Source of the DNA: Olsenella_K sp051878835
Lineage (GTDB): Bacteria > Actinomycetota > Coriobacteriia > Coriobacteriales > Atopobiaceae
Assembly: GCA_051878835.1 (NCBI GenBank)
Contig: JBJEKW010000095.1
Span: 31,081 to 95,080 of the forward strand
Length of the DNA: 64,000 nt
Reading direction: 5' to 3'
Every line of letters begins with the position of its first letter. Positions within the stretch are counted from its first letter, which is position 1. Of this stretch, positions 7,976 through 17,891 are shown in pieces. Under the pieces are notes generated by a model. That model saw only the letters and a list, made by a program, of their open reading frames with translations. It searched no databases and was not told where the DNA came from. Both the position numbers and the translations under genes were made by a program.

Positions 7976-8584
7976 CTATATGTCGCTGAGTCCCTCAGGA
8001 TACAGCTGCTGGTAGTGCTGATATGCGTCGTCCACGCGCTGCACGTACAGTTTTGTCTCGGGGTACTTGATCAGGCTCGAGAAGTCCGCCTGCACGCTTT
8101 GGGTGGACTGACCCGAGCTCCACGACTGCACGGCACCCAGCCCCGCGTTGTACGCAGCTATGACCTCGTCCGTGGTGGAGAGCTGGGACTGCAGGTATGC
8201 CAGGTAGGCCGTACCGTACTCGATGTTGTTCGTGGGGTCGGTCAGATCCGTGGGGTCATAGGCCGACGTGTCCACCAGGCCCATCCGAGCCACCTCCTGG
8301 GCGGTCTGCGGCATCAGCTGCATGAGGCCCACCGCACCAGCGGCCGACTCAGCCGACGCGTCCCAGTTCGACTCGGACCTGATGACGGCCGCCACCAGGT
8401 AGGGGTCGACGCCATGGCGCGCGGCGGCGCCGTTTATCTGCACGGAGTGAGACACCGGAAACAAAATCCGGCGCACCACCTTCGAGGGAACGAGCGAGAG
8501 CCCCAAAGACAGCACCAGCATCGCCGCCATGCAGAAAATCGGCAGGCTGCGATACCAGCGCCAAAAACGCACCGGCTTGTCCAT
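7976..8584 (-). CDS. Membrane-anchored lytic transglycosylase (SLT domain)
   Basis: 202-residue peptidoglycan lytic transglycosylase. A short basic N terminus (MDKPVRFWRWYRS) precedes one membrane segment near residues 14-32, so the enzyme is anchored with its catalytic domain outside. The SLT fold follows: IRSESNWDASAESAAGAVGLMQLMP near residues 70-95 contains the catalytic Glu in ESNWD and the GLMQLMP motif; AAYNAGLGAV near residue 147 is the third conserved block. The ATG overlaps the coaE TGA by one base, so the two are translationally coupled. Presumed role is cell-wall remodelling. Confidence 0.9.
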   Translation of the reverse strand: MDKPVRFWRWYRSLPIFCMAAMLVLSLGLSLVPSKVVRRILFPVSHSVQINGAAARHGVDPYLVAAVIRSESNWDASAESAAGAVGLMQLMPQTAQEVARMGLVDTSAYDPTDLTDPTNNIEYGTAYLAYLQSQLSTTDEVIAAYNAGLGAVQSWSSGQSTQSVQADFSSLIKYPETKLYVQRVDDAYQHYQQLYPEGLSDI

Positions 8585-9216
8585 CAGGCCTGCCTCCGCG
8601 ACCAGGACCAGCCCGATGCCGACCTGGCATCCCACCATTGCCGCACCTTCTGAGCCAGCTCCGTGGGCGTGCCGTCGTTCTCCAGAACGGTGTCCGCATG
8701 GCTGCGCAGGTAGTCGTCGGTGGGCTGGTTTGCCACGCGGGCGTCGAAGTCCTCGGGGTCCATGCCGCGGCGCACGGCGCGCATGCGGCGCACGCCCATG
8801 GGACACGTCACGCAGACGACCTCGCTGACCAGGGGAATCAGCTCCTCTATGCGGTCCAGCAGCTGCACCTCGATTACCAGGACACGCGAAGGCCCGTCCG
8901 TGCAGTCGTCGTCGGTCAAAAGGCGCACCAGCACCTCCCGGATGGCGGGAAGCTCTATGCGCTCCAGCTGCCGGGCGCCCTCGGCCGTGGCGAACGCGCG
9001 GCTGGCCAGAAGCCTGCGCCGCAGCTCGCCGGTATCGGGGTCCACCACGTCGTCGCCGAACTCCTGCGCCAGCTTTGTCAGCACGGGAGATCCCGGACGC
9101 GTGACCTGCCTGGAGACCTGGTCCAGGTCAACCAGGGAAGCGCCCAGCCGCGAGAGCTCTGCAGCAACGCTGGACTTGCCCGACGCGATGCCGCCGCAAA
9201 GAAACACCGTGTACAT
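8584..9216 (-). CDS. coaE: Dephospho-CoA kinase
   Basis: 210-residue kinase of the last step of coenzyme A synthesis (dephospho-CoA + ATP to CoA). The P-loop is CGGIASGKSSVAAELSRLG near residues 7-25, where Ala replaces the usual G in GGIGSGKS; the DLDQVSRQVTRPGSPVL segment near residue 31 matches the DAD...V..PG..A motif. Length is typical. Order polA-rpsA-coaE-uvrB is a known actinobacterial arrangement, here with insertions. The gene follows the zinc-ribbon membrane protein by 10 bp and overlaps the transglycosylase start. Confidence 0.93.
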   Translation of the reverse strand: MYTVFLCGGIASGKSSVAAELSRLGASLVDLDQVSRQVTRPGSPVLTKLAQEFGDDVVDPDTGELRRRLLASRAFATAEGARQLERIELPAIREVLVRLLTDDDCTDGPSRVLVIEVQLLDRIEELIPLVSEVVCVTCPMGVRRMRAVRRGMDPEDFDARVANQPTDDYLRSHADTVLENDGTPTELAQKVRQWWDARSASGWSWSRRQA

Positions 9217-9226
9217 GCGCCTCGAC

Positions 9227-9637
9227 CTAGGCCTTGGCGTCGAACTTCGTGTGGCACTTCGGGCACGTGACGCGCACGTTACCCTTGCCGCGGGGAACGC
9301 GGACCTTCTGCCCGCAGTTGGGGCACTGGAAGTGCTTGTAGGTCCTGGCCTCGGTCCAGGCTCCCTTGGGATTGCGCAGCCAGCCACCTAGCGGACCCAC
9401 GATGCTGAGGAAGTGCTGGTTCTCGTCGGCACGATCGGAGACCTTCTTCGACGACATCCTGAACCAGGCATAGGCCAGAAAGGCGATGGCAATCAGCGAC
9501 ACGACCATGTTCCTGGCAAAGATGTTGATCACGATGAAGATGAGCGCCAGCCACAGCGAGCAGGTAGTCAGCTCGTCCACGCCGTTGCGACCGCGCATCC
9601 AGTCGGACATCTTTCGGTTGAAGTCGCCCTGTGCCAC
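9227..9637 (-). CDS. Membrane protein with C-terminal zinc ribbon, function unknown
   Basis: 136-residue protein. Two hydrophobic segments near residues 26-58 (LWLALIFIVINIF and VVSLIAIAFLAYAWF) form a hairpin in the membrane; a short positively charged segment follows; the C terminus is a zinc ribbon CPNCG-x16-CPKC near residues 105-128. I do not recognise a named family. The start is GTG, supported by GGAGG eight bases upstream. It is first in an apparent operon with coaE and the transglycosylase, which hints at an envelope role but no more. Confidence 0.8.
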   Translation of the reverse strand: MAQGDFNRKMSDWMRGRNGVDELTTCSLWLALIFIVINIFARNMVVSLIAIAFLAYAWFRMSSKKVSDRADENQHFLSIVGPLGGWLRNPKGAWTEARTYKHFQCPNCGQKVRVPRGKGNVRVTCPKCHTKFDAKA

Positions 9638-9952
9638 GTCAAAACCTCCGTTCGCAGGACTGCGCGTCCCGCCATAGTCCTTCTTGTCTATAAAAGGCTA
9701 CCCCAAACGGGTCGTGGCGGAAGCGTCGCCCGACATAGCCCACGCGCGTTTCACACCCCCGCCCCTCACCTTTGCCAACGGCGCACCGTCGGGACGACCG
9801 CCCCCACAGCTCGTCCACAAGTTCCGGCAAATGCTGCCGTGTGAGTAGCTTTCGAACGAAAACCGTGTAATATCTACCATACTGGTAGGATTACCATGAC
9901 GCACGCACGGCTCCAGGGGGATCCGCGCGCAGCCAACACAGAAGGGGAACCC
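9638..9952. other. Intergenic region with divergent promoters and a 15-bp inverted repeat
   Basis: 315 bp between the zinc-ribbon gene and the peptide-binding lipoprotein gene. A minus-strand TATAGA lies about 45 bp before the GTG at 9637. On the plus side CTACC-ATACT-GGTAG (9874-9888) is a perfect inverted repeat containing a -10-like CATACT, so it could be an operator over the promoter of the binding-protein gene. No credible gene is present. Confidence 0.5.
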
Positions 9953-11557
9953 ATGAGCCTACTGAGCAACAACCTCTCGCGCCGCTCTTTCGTGCGCGGG
10001 AGCCTGGGAGCGGCCATCGCGGCAGCCAGCGCGGCCGGTCTGACCGCCTGCGGCGGCACCGGTGACGACTCCTCGTCCAAGAAGGTCCTCCGCTTTGGCA
10101 CCACGAACCCGAAGGTGTCCTTCGACACGCAGCTGACCTCCGGCAGCGTGGGCGTGTCCGAGGCCATCGCCGAGAGCCTGGTGGCCCTGGATCCTGACAC
10201 GAAGGAGATCTACCCCGTCCTGCTGACCGACCTGCCCACCGTGTCGGACGACGGCCTGACCTACACCTTCCAGCTGAAGGACGGCGTGAAGTTCCACGAC
10301 GGAACCACGCTGAAGGCGTCCGACGTGAAGTACACCTTCACGCGCATGTTCCTGCCCGACACCAAGGCCACGTCCATCGACTCCTACATCTACATCCAGG
10401 GAGCCCAGGACATCGTGGACGGCAAGACCACCGAGCTCACGGGCCTCACCGTACAGGATGACACCCACTTCACCATCCAGCTGACGCAGCCCTACTCCAC
10501 GTTCCTGGCCATGCTGGCCCAGTTCTATGCCGTCATCTACCCCGAGCAGGCCTGCAGCGCCGCCGGCACCAGCTGGGGTTCCGGCACCACGTTCGTGGGC
10601 ACCGGCCCGTTCAAGCTGACAAGCAACGACGACTCCACCGAGGTCGTGCTGGAGGCCTTCGACGACTACCACGAGGGCAGGCCCGACCTGGACGAGGTCG
10701 ACTTCGTCTATGTGGACGACGCCAACACCCGCATGATGAACTACAAGAACGACGACATCGACCTGGCGTTCATCGACCGCACCCTCATGAGCCAGTACAG
10801 CAACGACGACCAGGTGAAGGACCAGATCGTCGAGTACACGCCCGGCTCCTGCCAGTTCGTGAACCTGAACCTGAAGACAAACCAGTACCTGGCCGACGTC
10901 CGCGTGCGCCAGGCGCTGTCCTTGGCCATCAACCGCGACGAGATCTGCTCCACCATCCTGTCCGGCGCGGCACAGCCGGCTTCCGCCTTCCTGCCGCCCT
11001 CGTGCACGGGCTACAAGCAGCGCGACGTCCTGGAGTACGACCCCGACAAGGCCCAGCAGCTGCTGGCCGAGGCCGGCGCCTCCAACATCACGCTGAACGC
11101 CCAGGTGCGCTCGCAGGACCAGAACCTCATGGTGGCCCTGCAGGACGCCTGGAGCAAGATCGGAGTCACCACCAACGTCACGGTCATCGACTCGGGCGTG
11201 TGGTCCGACTCGCGCAAGAACGGAGACCTCGAGGTCACGCTGGTCACCTGGTCCACGCTGTCGTTCCAGGGCATCGAGCACATGGCCTCCTACTTCCGCA
11301 GCGACCGCGCGGCGCTGAAGAGCTCGTTCTATGACAGCACCGAGTTCGACTCGCTGGTGGACCAGGCGCGCCAGACCGTGAACGACAACGACAAGGTCCT
11401 GGACCTCACCCAGCAGGCCGACGAGCAGCTGGTGCTGAAGGACTACGCCTGCATCCCCGTGGACTGGCCGCAGATGCCGTACGCCCTGAAGCCCAAGTTC
11501 ACCGGCCTGAAGGTCCTGGTGAACCCGCTGTTCAAGGACGTGAAGGAGAACGCGTAG
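9953..11557 (+). CDS. Peptide/oligopeptide ABC transporter substrate-binding lipoprotein
   Basis: 534-residue extracellular solute-binding protein of family 5 (DppA/OppA type). The N terminus has a twin-arginine motif (NLSRRSFVRG) and a lipobox LTAC at about residues 30-33, so it is probably exported by Tat and lipidated. Family blocks include TYTFQLKDGVKFHDGTTLKASDVKYTF near residues 103-129 and VRVRQALSLAINRDEI near 316. The ATG at 9953 follows AAGGGGAA. The cognate permease/ATPase operon lies immediately downstream but on the opposite strand, converging on this gene, so expression of binding protein and transporter is uncoupled. The ligand is not predictable beyond peptides. Confidence 0.92.
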   Translation: MSLLSNNLSRRSFVRGSLGAAIAAASAAGLTACGGTGDDSSSKKVLRFGTTNPKVSFDTQLTSGSVGVSEAIAESLVALDPDTKEIYPVLLTDLPTVSDDGLTYTFQLKDGVKFHDGTTLKASDVKYTFTRMFLPDTKATSIDSYIYIQGAQDIVDGKTTELTGLTVQDDTHFTIQLTQPYSTFLAMLAQFYAVIYPEQACSAAGTSWGSGTTFVGTGPFKLTSNDDSTEVVLEAFDDYHEGRPDLDEVDFVYVDDANTRMMNYKNDDIDLAFIDRTLMSQYSNDDQVKDQIVEYTPGSCQFVNLNLKTNQYLADVRVRQALSLAINRDEICSTILSGAAQPASAFLPPSCTGYKQRDVLEYDPDKAQQLLAEAGASNITLNAQVRSQDQNLMVALQDAWSKIGVTTNVTVIDSGVWSDSRKNGDLEVTLVTWSTLSFQGIEHMASYFRSDRAALKSSFYDSTEFDSLVDQARQTVNDNDKVLDLTQQADEQLVLKDYACIPVDWPQMPYALKPKFTGLKVLVNPLFKDVKENA

Positions 11558-11588
11558 GCGCTTCTTGCCCCGCCACTGATCTGCCATT

Positions 11589-11630
11589 CAAGAAGGACCC
11601 CCGGGCCAGCATCCTGGCCGGGGGTCCTTT
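11589..11630. terminator. Terminator after the binding-protein gene
   Basis: AAGGACCCCCGG...CCGGGGGTCCTTT is a strong hairpin with T-rich end on the plus strand, and on the minus strand the same stem ends in TTCTTG. It can serve both the plus-strand lipoprotein gene and the converging dpp operon. Confidence 0.85.
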
Positions 11631-11655
11631 CGTACAAGAAGAACGCTGCAAAGGA

Positions 11656-11684
11656 GAAGGGCGCCGCCACTTGCGACGCCCTTC
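11656..11684. terminator. Second hairpin in the convergent region
   Basis: GAAGGGCG and CGCCCTTC form an 8-bp stem 89-117 bp past the ATPase gene stop on the minus strand. No T run follows on the minus strand; TTG follows on the plus strand. A weak terminator or processed 3' end. Confidence 0.45.
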
Positions 11685-11772
11685 TTGCCATATATCGATT
11701 GCGACGTGCTGGGGACTTGTCAGGCCAACCGGACGAGGGTCCGTGGCCAGTGGCCCCGGGCACGTGAGCTCG

Positions 11773-12816
<1,044 letters not shown>

Positions 12817-12819
12817 GGG

Positions 12820-13905
12820 CTAGTCTCCCCACTCGTTCGTGTACTTCCAGCAGGCCACCAGGTGGTTGGGGTCGCCCTGCGCGGCAACCGACTGCGGCAC
12901 GCGCTGGCGGCAGATGTCGCGCGCGAACGGGCAGCGCGGATGGAACGGGCAGCCCTTGGGCATCTGCGACAGCATGGGCACGTTGCCGGGGATGGCATAC
13001 AGCTGGTCCACACGCGAGTCCAAGGACGGGATGGAGTCAATGAGGCCACGCGAGTACGGGTGCAGCGGGTTCGTGAACAGCTCGGGCGCCAGCGTGTACT
13101 CCACCTTGTGGCCGGCATACATCACCAGGACCCAGTCGGCCATCTCGGACACCACGCCCATGTCGTGCGTGATCAGCATGACGGCGGTGTGCAGCTCCTC
13201 TCGCATGCGGTCGATCAGCTGCAGGATCTGGGCCTGGATGGTGACATCCAGGGCCGTCGTGGGCTCGTCGCATATAAGAAGGGCAGGCTGGCAGGCCAGC
13301 GCCATGGCTATCATGATGCGCTGGCGCATGCCGCCCGACAGCTCGTGCGGGTAGCTGCGGTACACCTTCCGCGGCGCGGGGATGCCCACCAGCTCGATCA
13401 TGTGCAGCGCGCGCTGGGAGGCCTCCTCCTTCGACATGCCGGGGTTGTGCACCAGGATGCCCTCGCGGATCTGGTTGCCGGCCGTCATGACCGGGTTCAG
13501 CGAGGTCATGGGCTCCTGGAAGATCATGCCGATCTTTGACCCGCGGTACTGGCGCATCTGCTCGGCGGACAGCTGCACCAGGTCGGTGCCCTCCAGAAGG
13601 ATGGAGCCGCCGGTGACCTTTGCGGGAGGCTGGGGCAAAAGCCCCATGATGGACAGCGCCGTCATGGACTTGCCGCAGCCGGACTCGCCCACCACGGCCA
13701 GCGTCTCGTCGCGGCGCATGTCAAAGCTGAGGTCCGTAATGGCGGGCAGGGCGCCGTCCTCCGTGAACAGCGTGACGTCCAGTCCCTGCACCTGCAGCAG
13801 CACCTCGTGGCCAGCCTCCTGGCCCACAAGCTCGCGCTCCAGCCGCTTTCCCTCCTGGCGCTCCTCTTTGGTGAGGGTCTGCGTCGTGGTTCTGTTGGTC
13901 TGCAT
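12820..13905 (-). CDS. dppD: Peptide ABC transporter ATP-binding protein (DppD/OppD type)
   Basis: 361-residue ABC ATPase with Walker A GESGCGKSM near residue 79, signature LSGGMRQRIMIAMAL near 187, Walker B LLICDEPTTALD near 209, and the C-terminal CPFHPRCPFARDIC cysteine cluster of peptide importers. A charged N-terminal extension of about 35 residues precedes the domain. Two in-frame ATGs are close; I prefer the second (13905), because the AGGAGG overlapping the dppC stop is then eight bases away rather than two. Confidence 0.92.
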   Translation of the reverse strand: MQTNRTTTQTLTKEERQEGKRLERELVGQEAGHEVLLQVQGLDVTLFTEDGALPAITDLSFDMRRDETLAVVGESGCGKSMTALSIMGLLPQPPAKVTGGSILLEGTDLVQLSAEQMRQYRGSKIGMIFQEPMTSLNPVMTAGNQIREGILVHNPGMSKEEASQRALHMIELVGIPAPRKVYRSYPHELSGGMRQRIMIAMALACQPALLICDEPTTALDVTIQAQILQLIDRMREELHTAVMLITHDMGVVSEMADWVLVMYAGHKVEYTLAPELFTNPLHPYSRGLIDSIPSLDSRVDQLYAIPGNVPMLSQMPKGCPFHPRCPFARDICRQRVPQSVAAQGDPNHLVACWKYTNEWGD

Positions 13906-13917
13906 TCGCATCTCCTC

Positions 13918-14883
13918 CTAGGCGCGCATCTTTGGGTCGAGGGCGTCGCGTAGGGCGTCGCCCAGCAGGTTGAACGCCATGACCGTGATGATGATGGCCA
14001 CGCCGGGGATGATCGAGTAGTACGTGTTCGTCTGGATGTAGGGCTGCGAGGCCGAGATCATCTGGCCCCAGCTGGACATGGGCGGCTGCACGCCCAGGCC
14101 CAGGAAGGACAGCGAGGCCTCCGACAGGATGGCGTTGGGGATGCCCAGGGTCGACACCACGATCAGCGTGGACACGCAGTTGGGCAAAAGGTGCCTCATG
14201 ATGATGCGCCAGCTCTTGCCGCCCGAGAGGATGCAGCTCTGGATGTACTCGGAGCCCTTCAGGCGCATGACGTCACCGCGCACCAGCCTGGCCGTCGAGC
14301 ACCACATCAGAAGGCCCAGAGCCACGTACAGGTTGATGAGGCCGGGCCCCAGCACGTACATGACAACGATGGCGAACAGCAAAAACGGGAAGGACGAGAA
14401 GACCTGGATAATGAACGAGATGACCGCGTCGACCTTGCCGCCGAAGTAGCCGGCGCACACGCCGGCCAGAAAGCCGATCACCAGCGCTATGAGCTGCGAG
14501 ACCACGCCTACCGACAGCGACACGCGGCAGCCGTACAGCGTGCGCGAGAGAATGTCGCGCCCGAACTCGTCCGTGCCAAAGAGGTGCTGCGCGCTGGGCG
14601 CCTGCAGCATGTTCGTCAGAGACTGCGAGTCGGGGTCGTAGGGTGCCAGCACCGGCGCCAGGATGGCGATGAGCACCAGAGCGCATACGATGACCAGGCA
14701 GGTCATGCCCAGGCGGTTCTTGCGGAATATCTGCCAGCTGACGGCCCAGTAGCTGGACGCGCGCTTCTTGCCCGAGGACAGGTTCTGCTCGCGCTCGCTC
14801 TGGATGGCGGCGGAGGCGTCAGCGGCCACCCGCTCGGCGCGCTTCGTGCGATTGTCGTGCTTGTCGGAATGAAGGAGTGCCAT
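13918..14883 (-). CDS. dppC: Peptide ABC transporter permease (DppC/OppC type)
   Basis: 321-residue inner-membrane permease. A cytosolic charged N terminus of about 45 residues leads to a first membrane segment (MTCLVIVCALVLIAILAPVL), then the OppC signature FGTDEFGRDILSRTLYG near residue 102 and five further membrane helices. The EAA loop for ATPase contact is around LPNCVSTLIVVSTLGIPNAILSEASLSFLG (residues 228-257). The ATG overlaps the dppB stop (TAATG). Confidence 0.93.
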   Translation of the reverse strand: MALLHSDKHDNRTKRAERVAADASAAIQSEREQNLSSGKKRASSYWAVSWQIFRKNRLGMTCLVIVCALVLIAILAPVLAPYDPDSQSLTNMLQAPSAQHLFGTDEFGRDILSRTLYGCRVSLSVGVVSQLIALVIGFLAGVCAGYFGGKVDAVISFIIQVFSSFPFLLFAIVVMYVLGPGLINLYVALGLLMWCSTARLVRGDVMRLKGSEYIQSCILSGGKSWRIIMRHLLPNCVSTLIVVSTLGIPNAILSEASLSFLGLGVQPPMSSWGQMISASQPYIQTNTYYSIIPGVAIIITVMAFNLLGDALRDALDPKMRA

Positions 14884-15818
14884 TACTCCTGCGCCTCCCC
14901 ACCCAGTCGAATGCGCGGATCCACGACGGCGTACAGGATGTCCACCACCAGGTAGACAACGACGCAGATCAGCGCTATGTACATGACGCCGCCCTCGACC
15001 AGCGGCAGGTCGCGGGCATTGATGGCATCCAGCAAGAGCTTGCCCATGCCCGGCATGGCGAAAACCGACTCAATCAGGATGGAGCCGGTAAAGATGTCGC
15101 CCAGCTGCGTTCCCACGATGGTGATGATGGGTATGAGGGCGTTGCGCAGGCCGTGCACCATGACGATGGTCCACTCCTTCAGGCCCTTGGCCTCGGCGGT
15201 GCGCATGTAGTCCTGGTGCAGCACGTCCAGCATGCTTGTGCGCGTGACGCGCGCGATGGACGCCGAGTAGCGCATGCCCAGGGCTATGACCGGCAGCACG
15301 AAGCTGGCCACGGTCTTCGTCCCCGATACGGGGAACCACTTCAGGTTCAAGGCAAAGATGATCTGCAGGATGATGGCCACCCAGAACGCCGGTGCCGAGA
15401 TGCCGAATATGGCCAAGGACATCAGCGTGCGGTCAATCCACCTGCCGTGGAACACCGCCGACACGATGCCTATGACCAGGCCCGTCACCAGTGCCAGCAG
15501 GAAGGCGAATCCCGCCAGCCGCACCGTGACGCCGAAGGCGTTGGCCATCAGCGTGGCCACGGGCTTGTTTTGCGTGTAAGAAGTGCCGAAGTTGCCCTGC
15601 AGCATGTTCGTGAACCAGTTCAGGTACTGCTCGGGCACCGGCTTGTCCAGGCCCATGCTGTGCCGGACCTGCTGCACGGTGGTCTCGTCGGCCATGTCGC
15701 CCAACATCACGCGGACGGGGTCGCCCGGGATGACGTTGAGGATGAAGAACGTGATTGCAGAGATGCATATGACCACGCCTATGGCCTGAAGCACTCGCTT
15801 TATGAGGTAGTCCCTCAT
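14883..15818 (-). CDS. dppB: Peptide ABC transporter permease (DppB/OppB type)
   Basis: 311-residue permease with six predicted membrane helices. The N terminus MRDYLIKRVLQAIGVVICISAITFF and the loop FTNMLQGNFGTSYTQNKPV near residues 69-87 are typical of DppB. It is the first gene of the operon dppBCDF, with GAGGAAG just before the ATG. The operon lies between rpsA and coaE, interrupting an order that is otherwise conserved in actinobacteria, so it was probably inserted. Confidence 0.93.
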   Translation of the reverse strand: MRDYLIKRVLQAIGVVICISAITFFILNVIPGDPVRVMLGDMADETTVQQVRHSMGLDKPVPEQYLNWFTNMLQGNFGTSYTQNKPVATLMANAFGVTVRLAGFAFLLALVTGLVIGIVSAVFHGRWIDRTLMSLAIFGISAPAFWVAIILQIIFALNLKWFPVSGTKTVASFVLPVIALGMRYSASIARVTRTSMLDVLHQDYMRTAEAKGLKEWTIVMVHGLRNALIPIITIVGTQLGDIFTGSILIESVFAMPGMGKLLLDAINARDLPLVEGGVMYIALICVVVYLVVDILYAVVDPRIRLGGEAQE

Positions 15819-15932
15819 GCGGCTTCCTCTCCCCTAGTATTTTGGTGGGGTTTATTCTAGCCCGTCATGGTTGCCTTGCCGTTACCGATGCGTCATTTGG
15901 TCCAAGTCTTCTCACGGTTCCACTTTCACGAT

Positions 15933-15962
15933 AAAAAACGAGGCCACCAGACGGTGGCCTCG
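15933..15962 (-). terminator. rpsA terminator
   Basis: On the minus strand CGAGGCCACC-GTCT-GGTGGCCTCG is followed by TTTTTT, a classical intrinsic terminator 35 bp after rpsA. Confidence 0.93.
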
Positions 15963-15996
15963 CTAGAAAGTGCTATGCGCTCAAAGAGCGGAGGTG

Positions 15997-17190
15997 CTAC
16001 TCGGCGGCCTTCTCGGCGGCGGCAGCGGCAGCCTTCTTTGCGGCTGCGGGGTCGACCTCCTCCAGAGGCTTCACGACGACGTCGACGCCCAGCGTCTCGG
16101 CCGCGGCCTTCATGGACAGGGAGATACGACGACGGTCGAGGTCGATCTCCATGACCTTGACCTGCACCTTGTCGCCCACGGAGCAAACCTGCGCGGGGGC
16201 GTCAACGTGGCTCTTTGCCATCTCGGAGATGTGGACCAGGCCCTCAACGCCGTCGCCCAGGTCGACGAACGCGCCGAAGGAGACGAGCTTCGTGACCGTG
16301 CCCTCGACGATGGCGCCCACGGGGTACTTCTTGACCAGGGTGCGCCAAGGATCCTCGGTGGTCTGCTTCAGGCCCAGCGAGATGCGCTCGCGGTTGAGGT
16401 CGACGTCCAGGACCTGCACCTCGACCTCCTGGCCGACCTTGACGACCTCGGAGGGGTGGTTGACGTGGTTCCAGGACAGCTCGGAGATGTGGACCAGGCC
16501 GTCGATGCCGCCCAGGTCGACGAAGGCGCCGAAGTCCACGATGGACGAGACGGTGCCCTTGAGGCGCATGCCGACCTTGAGCTTGGACAGAATCTCCTGG
16601 CGCTCGGCCTTGCGGGCCTCCTCCAGGACCACACGACGAGACAGCACGACGTTGTTGCGGTTGCGGTCCATCTCGATGACGCGGGCCTCGATGCGGGTGC
16701 CCAGATAGGCGTTGAGGTCCTTGACACGGCGGAGGTCAACCAGCGAGGCGGGCAGGAAGCCGCGCAGGCCGATGTCCAGGATGAGGCCGCCCTTGACGAC
16801 CTCGATGACCTCGCCCTCGACGTTCTCGCCCTTCTGGAACTTCTCCTCGACACTGTTCCAGGCACGCTCGTACTCGGCGCGCTTCTTGGACAGGATCAGA
16901 CGGCCCTCCTTGTCCTCCTTCTGGAGAACCAGAGCCTCGATGGTGTCGCCCAGGTGCACGACCTCGGAGGGATCCACGTCCTTGCGGATGGAGAGCTCGC
17001 GGGCGGGAATGACACCCTCGGACTTGTAGCCAATGTCAAGCAGGACCTCGTCATGCTCGATCTTGACGACCGTACCGGTAACAAGATCACCCTCGTCGAA
17101 GTCGGTGATCGTGCCATCGATAAGGTTGTTCATCTCCTCGTCGGACACGTCATCCAGGGAGAAAATGGACGAGTTTTGAATCTCACTCAA
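15997..17190 (-). CDS. rpsA: 30S ribosomal protein S1
   Basis: 397-residue protein made of four S1 (OB-fold) RNA-binding repeats at about residues 35-105, 120-190, 205-275 and 290-360. Repeats three and four carry the well-conserved VDFGAFVDLGGIDGLVHISELSW and VSFGAFVDLGDGVEGLVHISEM. An Ala/Lys/Glu-rich tail follows. The four-domain form is usual for actinobacteria, against six in Escherichia coli. It helps bind mRNA to the 30S subunit. It is single, with its own terminator, and lies between the HMA gene and the dpp operon. Confidence 0.96.
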   Translation of the reverse strand: MSEIQNSSIFSLDDVSDEEMNNLIDGTITDFDEGDLVTGTVVKIEHDEVLLDIGYKSEGVIPARELSIRKDVDPSEVVHLGDTIEALVLQKEDKEGRLILSKKRAEYERAWNSVEEKFQKGENVEGEVIEVVKGGLILDIGLRGFLPASLVDLRRVKDLNAYLGTRIEARVIEMDRNRNNVVLSRRVVLEEARKAERQEILSKLKVGMRLKGTVSSIVDFGAFVDLGGIDGLVHISELSWNHVNHPSEVVKVGQEVEVQVLDVDLNRERISLGLKQTTEDPWRTLVKKYPVGAIVEGTVTKLVSFGAFVDLGDGVEGLVHISEMAKSHVDAPAQVCSVGDKVQVKVMEIDLDRRRISLSMKAAAETLGVDVVVKPLEEVDPAAAKKAAAAAAEKAAE

Positions 17191-17389
17191 AGGTGGACCC
17201 CTTTCGAAAACGGGGCCCCGGTCGTCATGGTCGCTGCCGTCGGCGAATCGTGCGTTCCCGCCGCTTGGAAACTACATGTCTCGGGGGCCGATAGATACGT
17301 TTGCATGACCGTCCCAGTCATGCACGATACAGAATACCTTTGCCGCACACCCTATTTCAAGCATCGGTTGGTGCAAATACAAAAATCTC

Positions 17390-17761
17390 CTATGCCAGCA
17401 GACGATAGCCAGCCTGGTCCACCACGCGCTCGTAGGCGGCGCGATCCAGGGGGTTCTTGCTCAGGACGTGGGCCGTGCGGCTGTCCAGGTCCACCCTGGC
17501 CCAGGTGCCGTCCACGGAGTCCAGCGCGTTCGTGACGTTGTTGGCGCAGTTCTGGCAGTGCATGCCCGCAATCTTGTAGTCGGCGCTGTAGGGATAGTCG
17601 GCCTCGTTCGTGTCCTCGATCTTCCTGGCACGAAACTGCTTGCCGCCCTTTGCCGCACCAGAGCAGCAGTCCCTCTTGCCCGTGGCAGAACCCCACGCAC
17701 GACGGGCGCCAAAGAACACGCCCACAGCCACCACCGCGATGATGATTATGTTTGCTATCAT
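17390..17761 (-). CDS. Membrane-anchored heavy-metal-associated (HMA) domain protein
   Basis: 123-residue protein joining two modules. Residues 1-25 are a membrane segment followed by a Cys-Cys region (GKRDCCSGAAKGG), resembling the small FeoB-associated Cys-rich membrane proteins. Residues 60-123 form an HMA domain with the metal-binding loop GMHCQNC at about 66-72. A 17-bp CsoR-type operator lies 44-60 bp upstream, so I infer copper-induced expression and a role in copper binding or delivery at the membrane. AAGGAGG stands eight bases before the ATG. The exact function is unknown; it is not a standard CopZ because of the membrane anchor. Confidence 0.85.
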   Translation of the reverse strand: MIANIIIIAVVAVGVFFGARRAWGSATGKRDCCSGAAKGGKQFRARKIEDTNEADYPYSADYKIAGMHCQNCANNVTNALDSVDGTWARVDLDSRTAHVLSKNPLDRAAYERVVDQAGYRLLA

Positions 17762-17804
17762 GCCGAGCCTCCTTGCGACTTGTGTGCCCTTCTCGGTCCA
17801 CTGT

Positions 17805-17821
17805 ATACCCCATAAGGGTAT
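17805..17821. promoter_or_regulatory. CsoR-type operator before the HMA protein gene
   Basis: ATACCCCATAAGGGTAT is a 17-bp inverted repeat of the kind bound by copper-sensing CsoR. On the minus strand it lies immediately after a TTTACA (-35-like) and overlaps TATACA (-10-like), the same architecture as before csoR at 48240-48268. Confidence 0.75.
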
Positions 17822-17891
17822 TTGTAAACCTTATCTAACTAAAAAGGACAGAAGGCTCGAAACCTCAGAAACGCCGACGGCGACCATGCCT

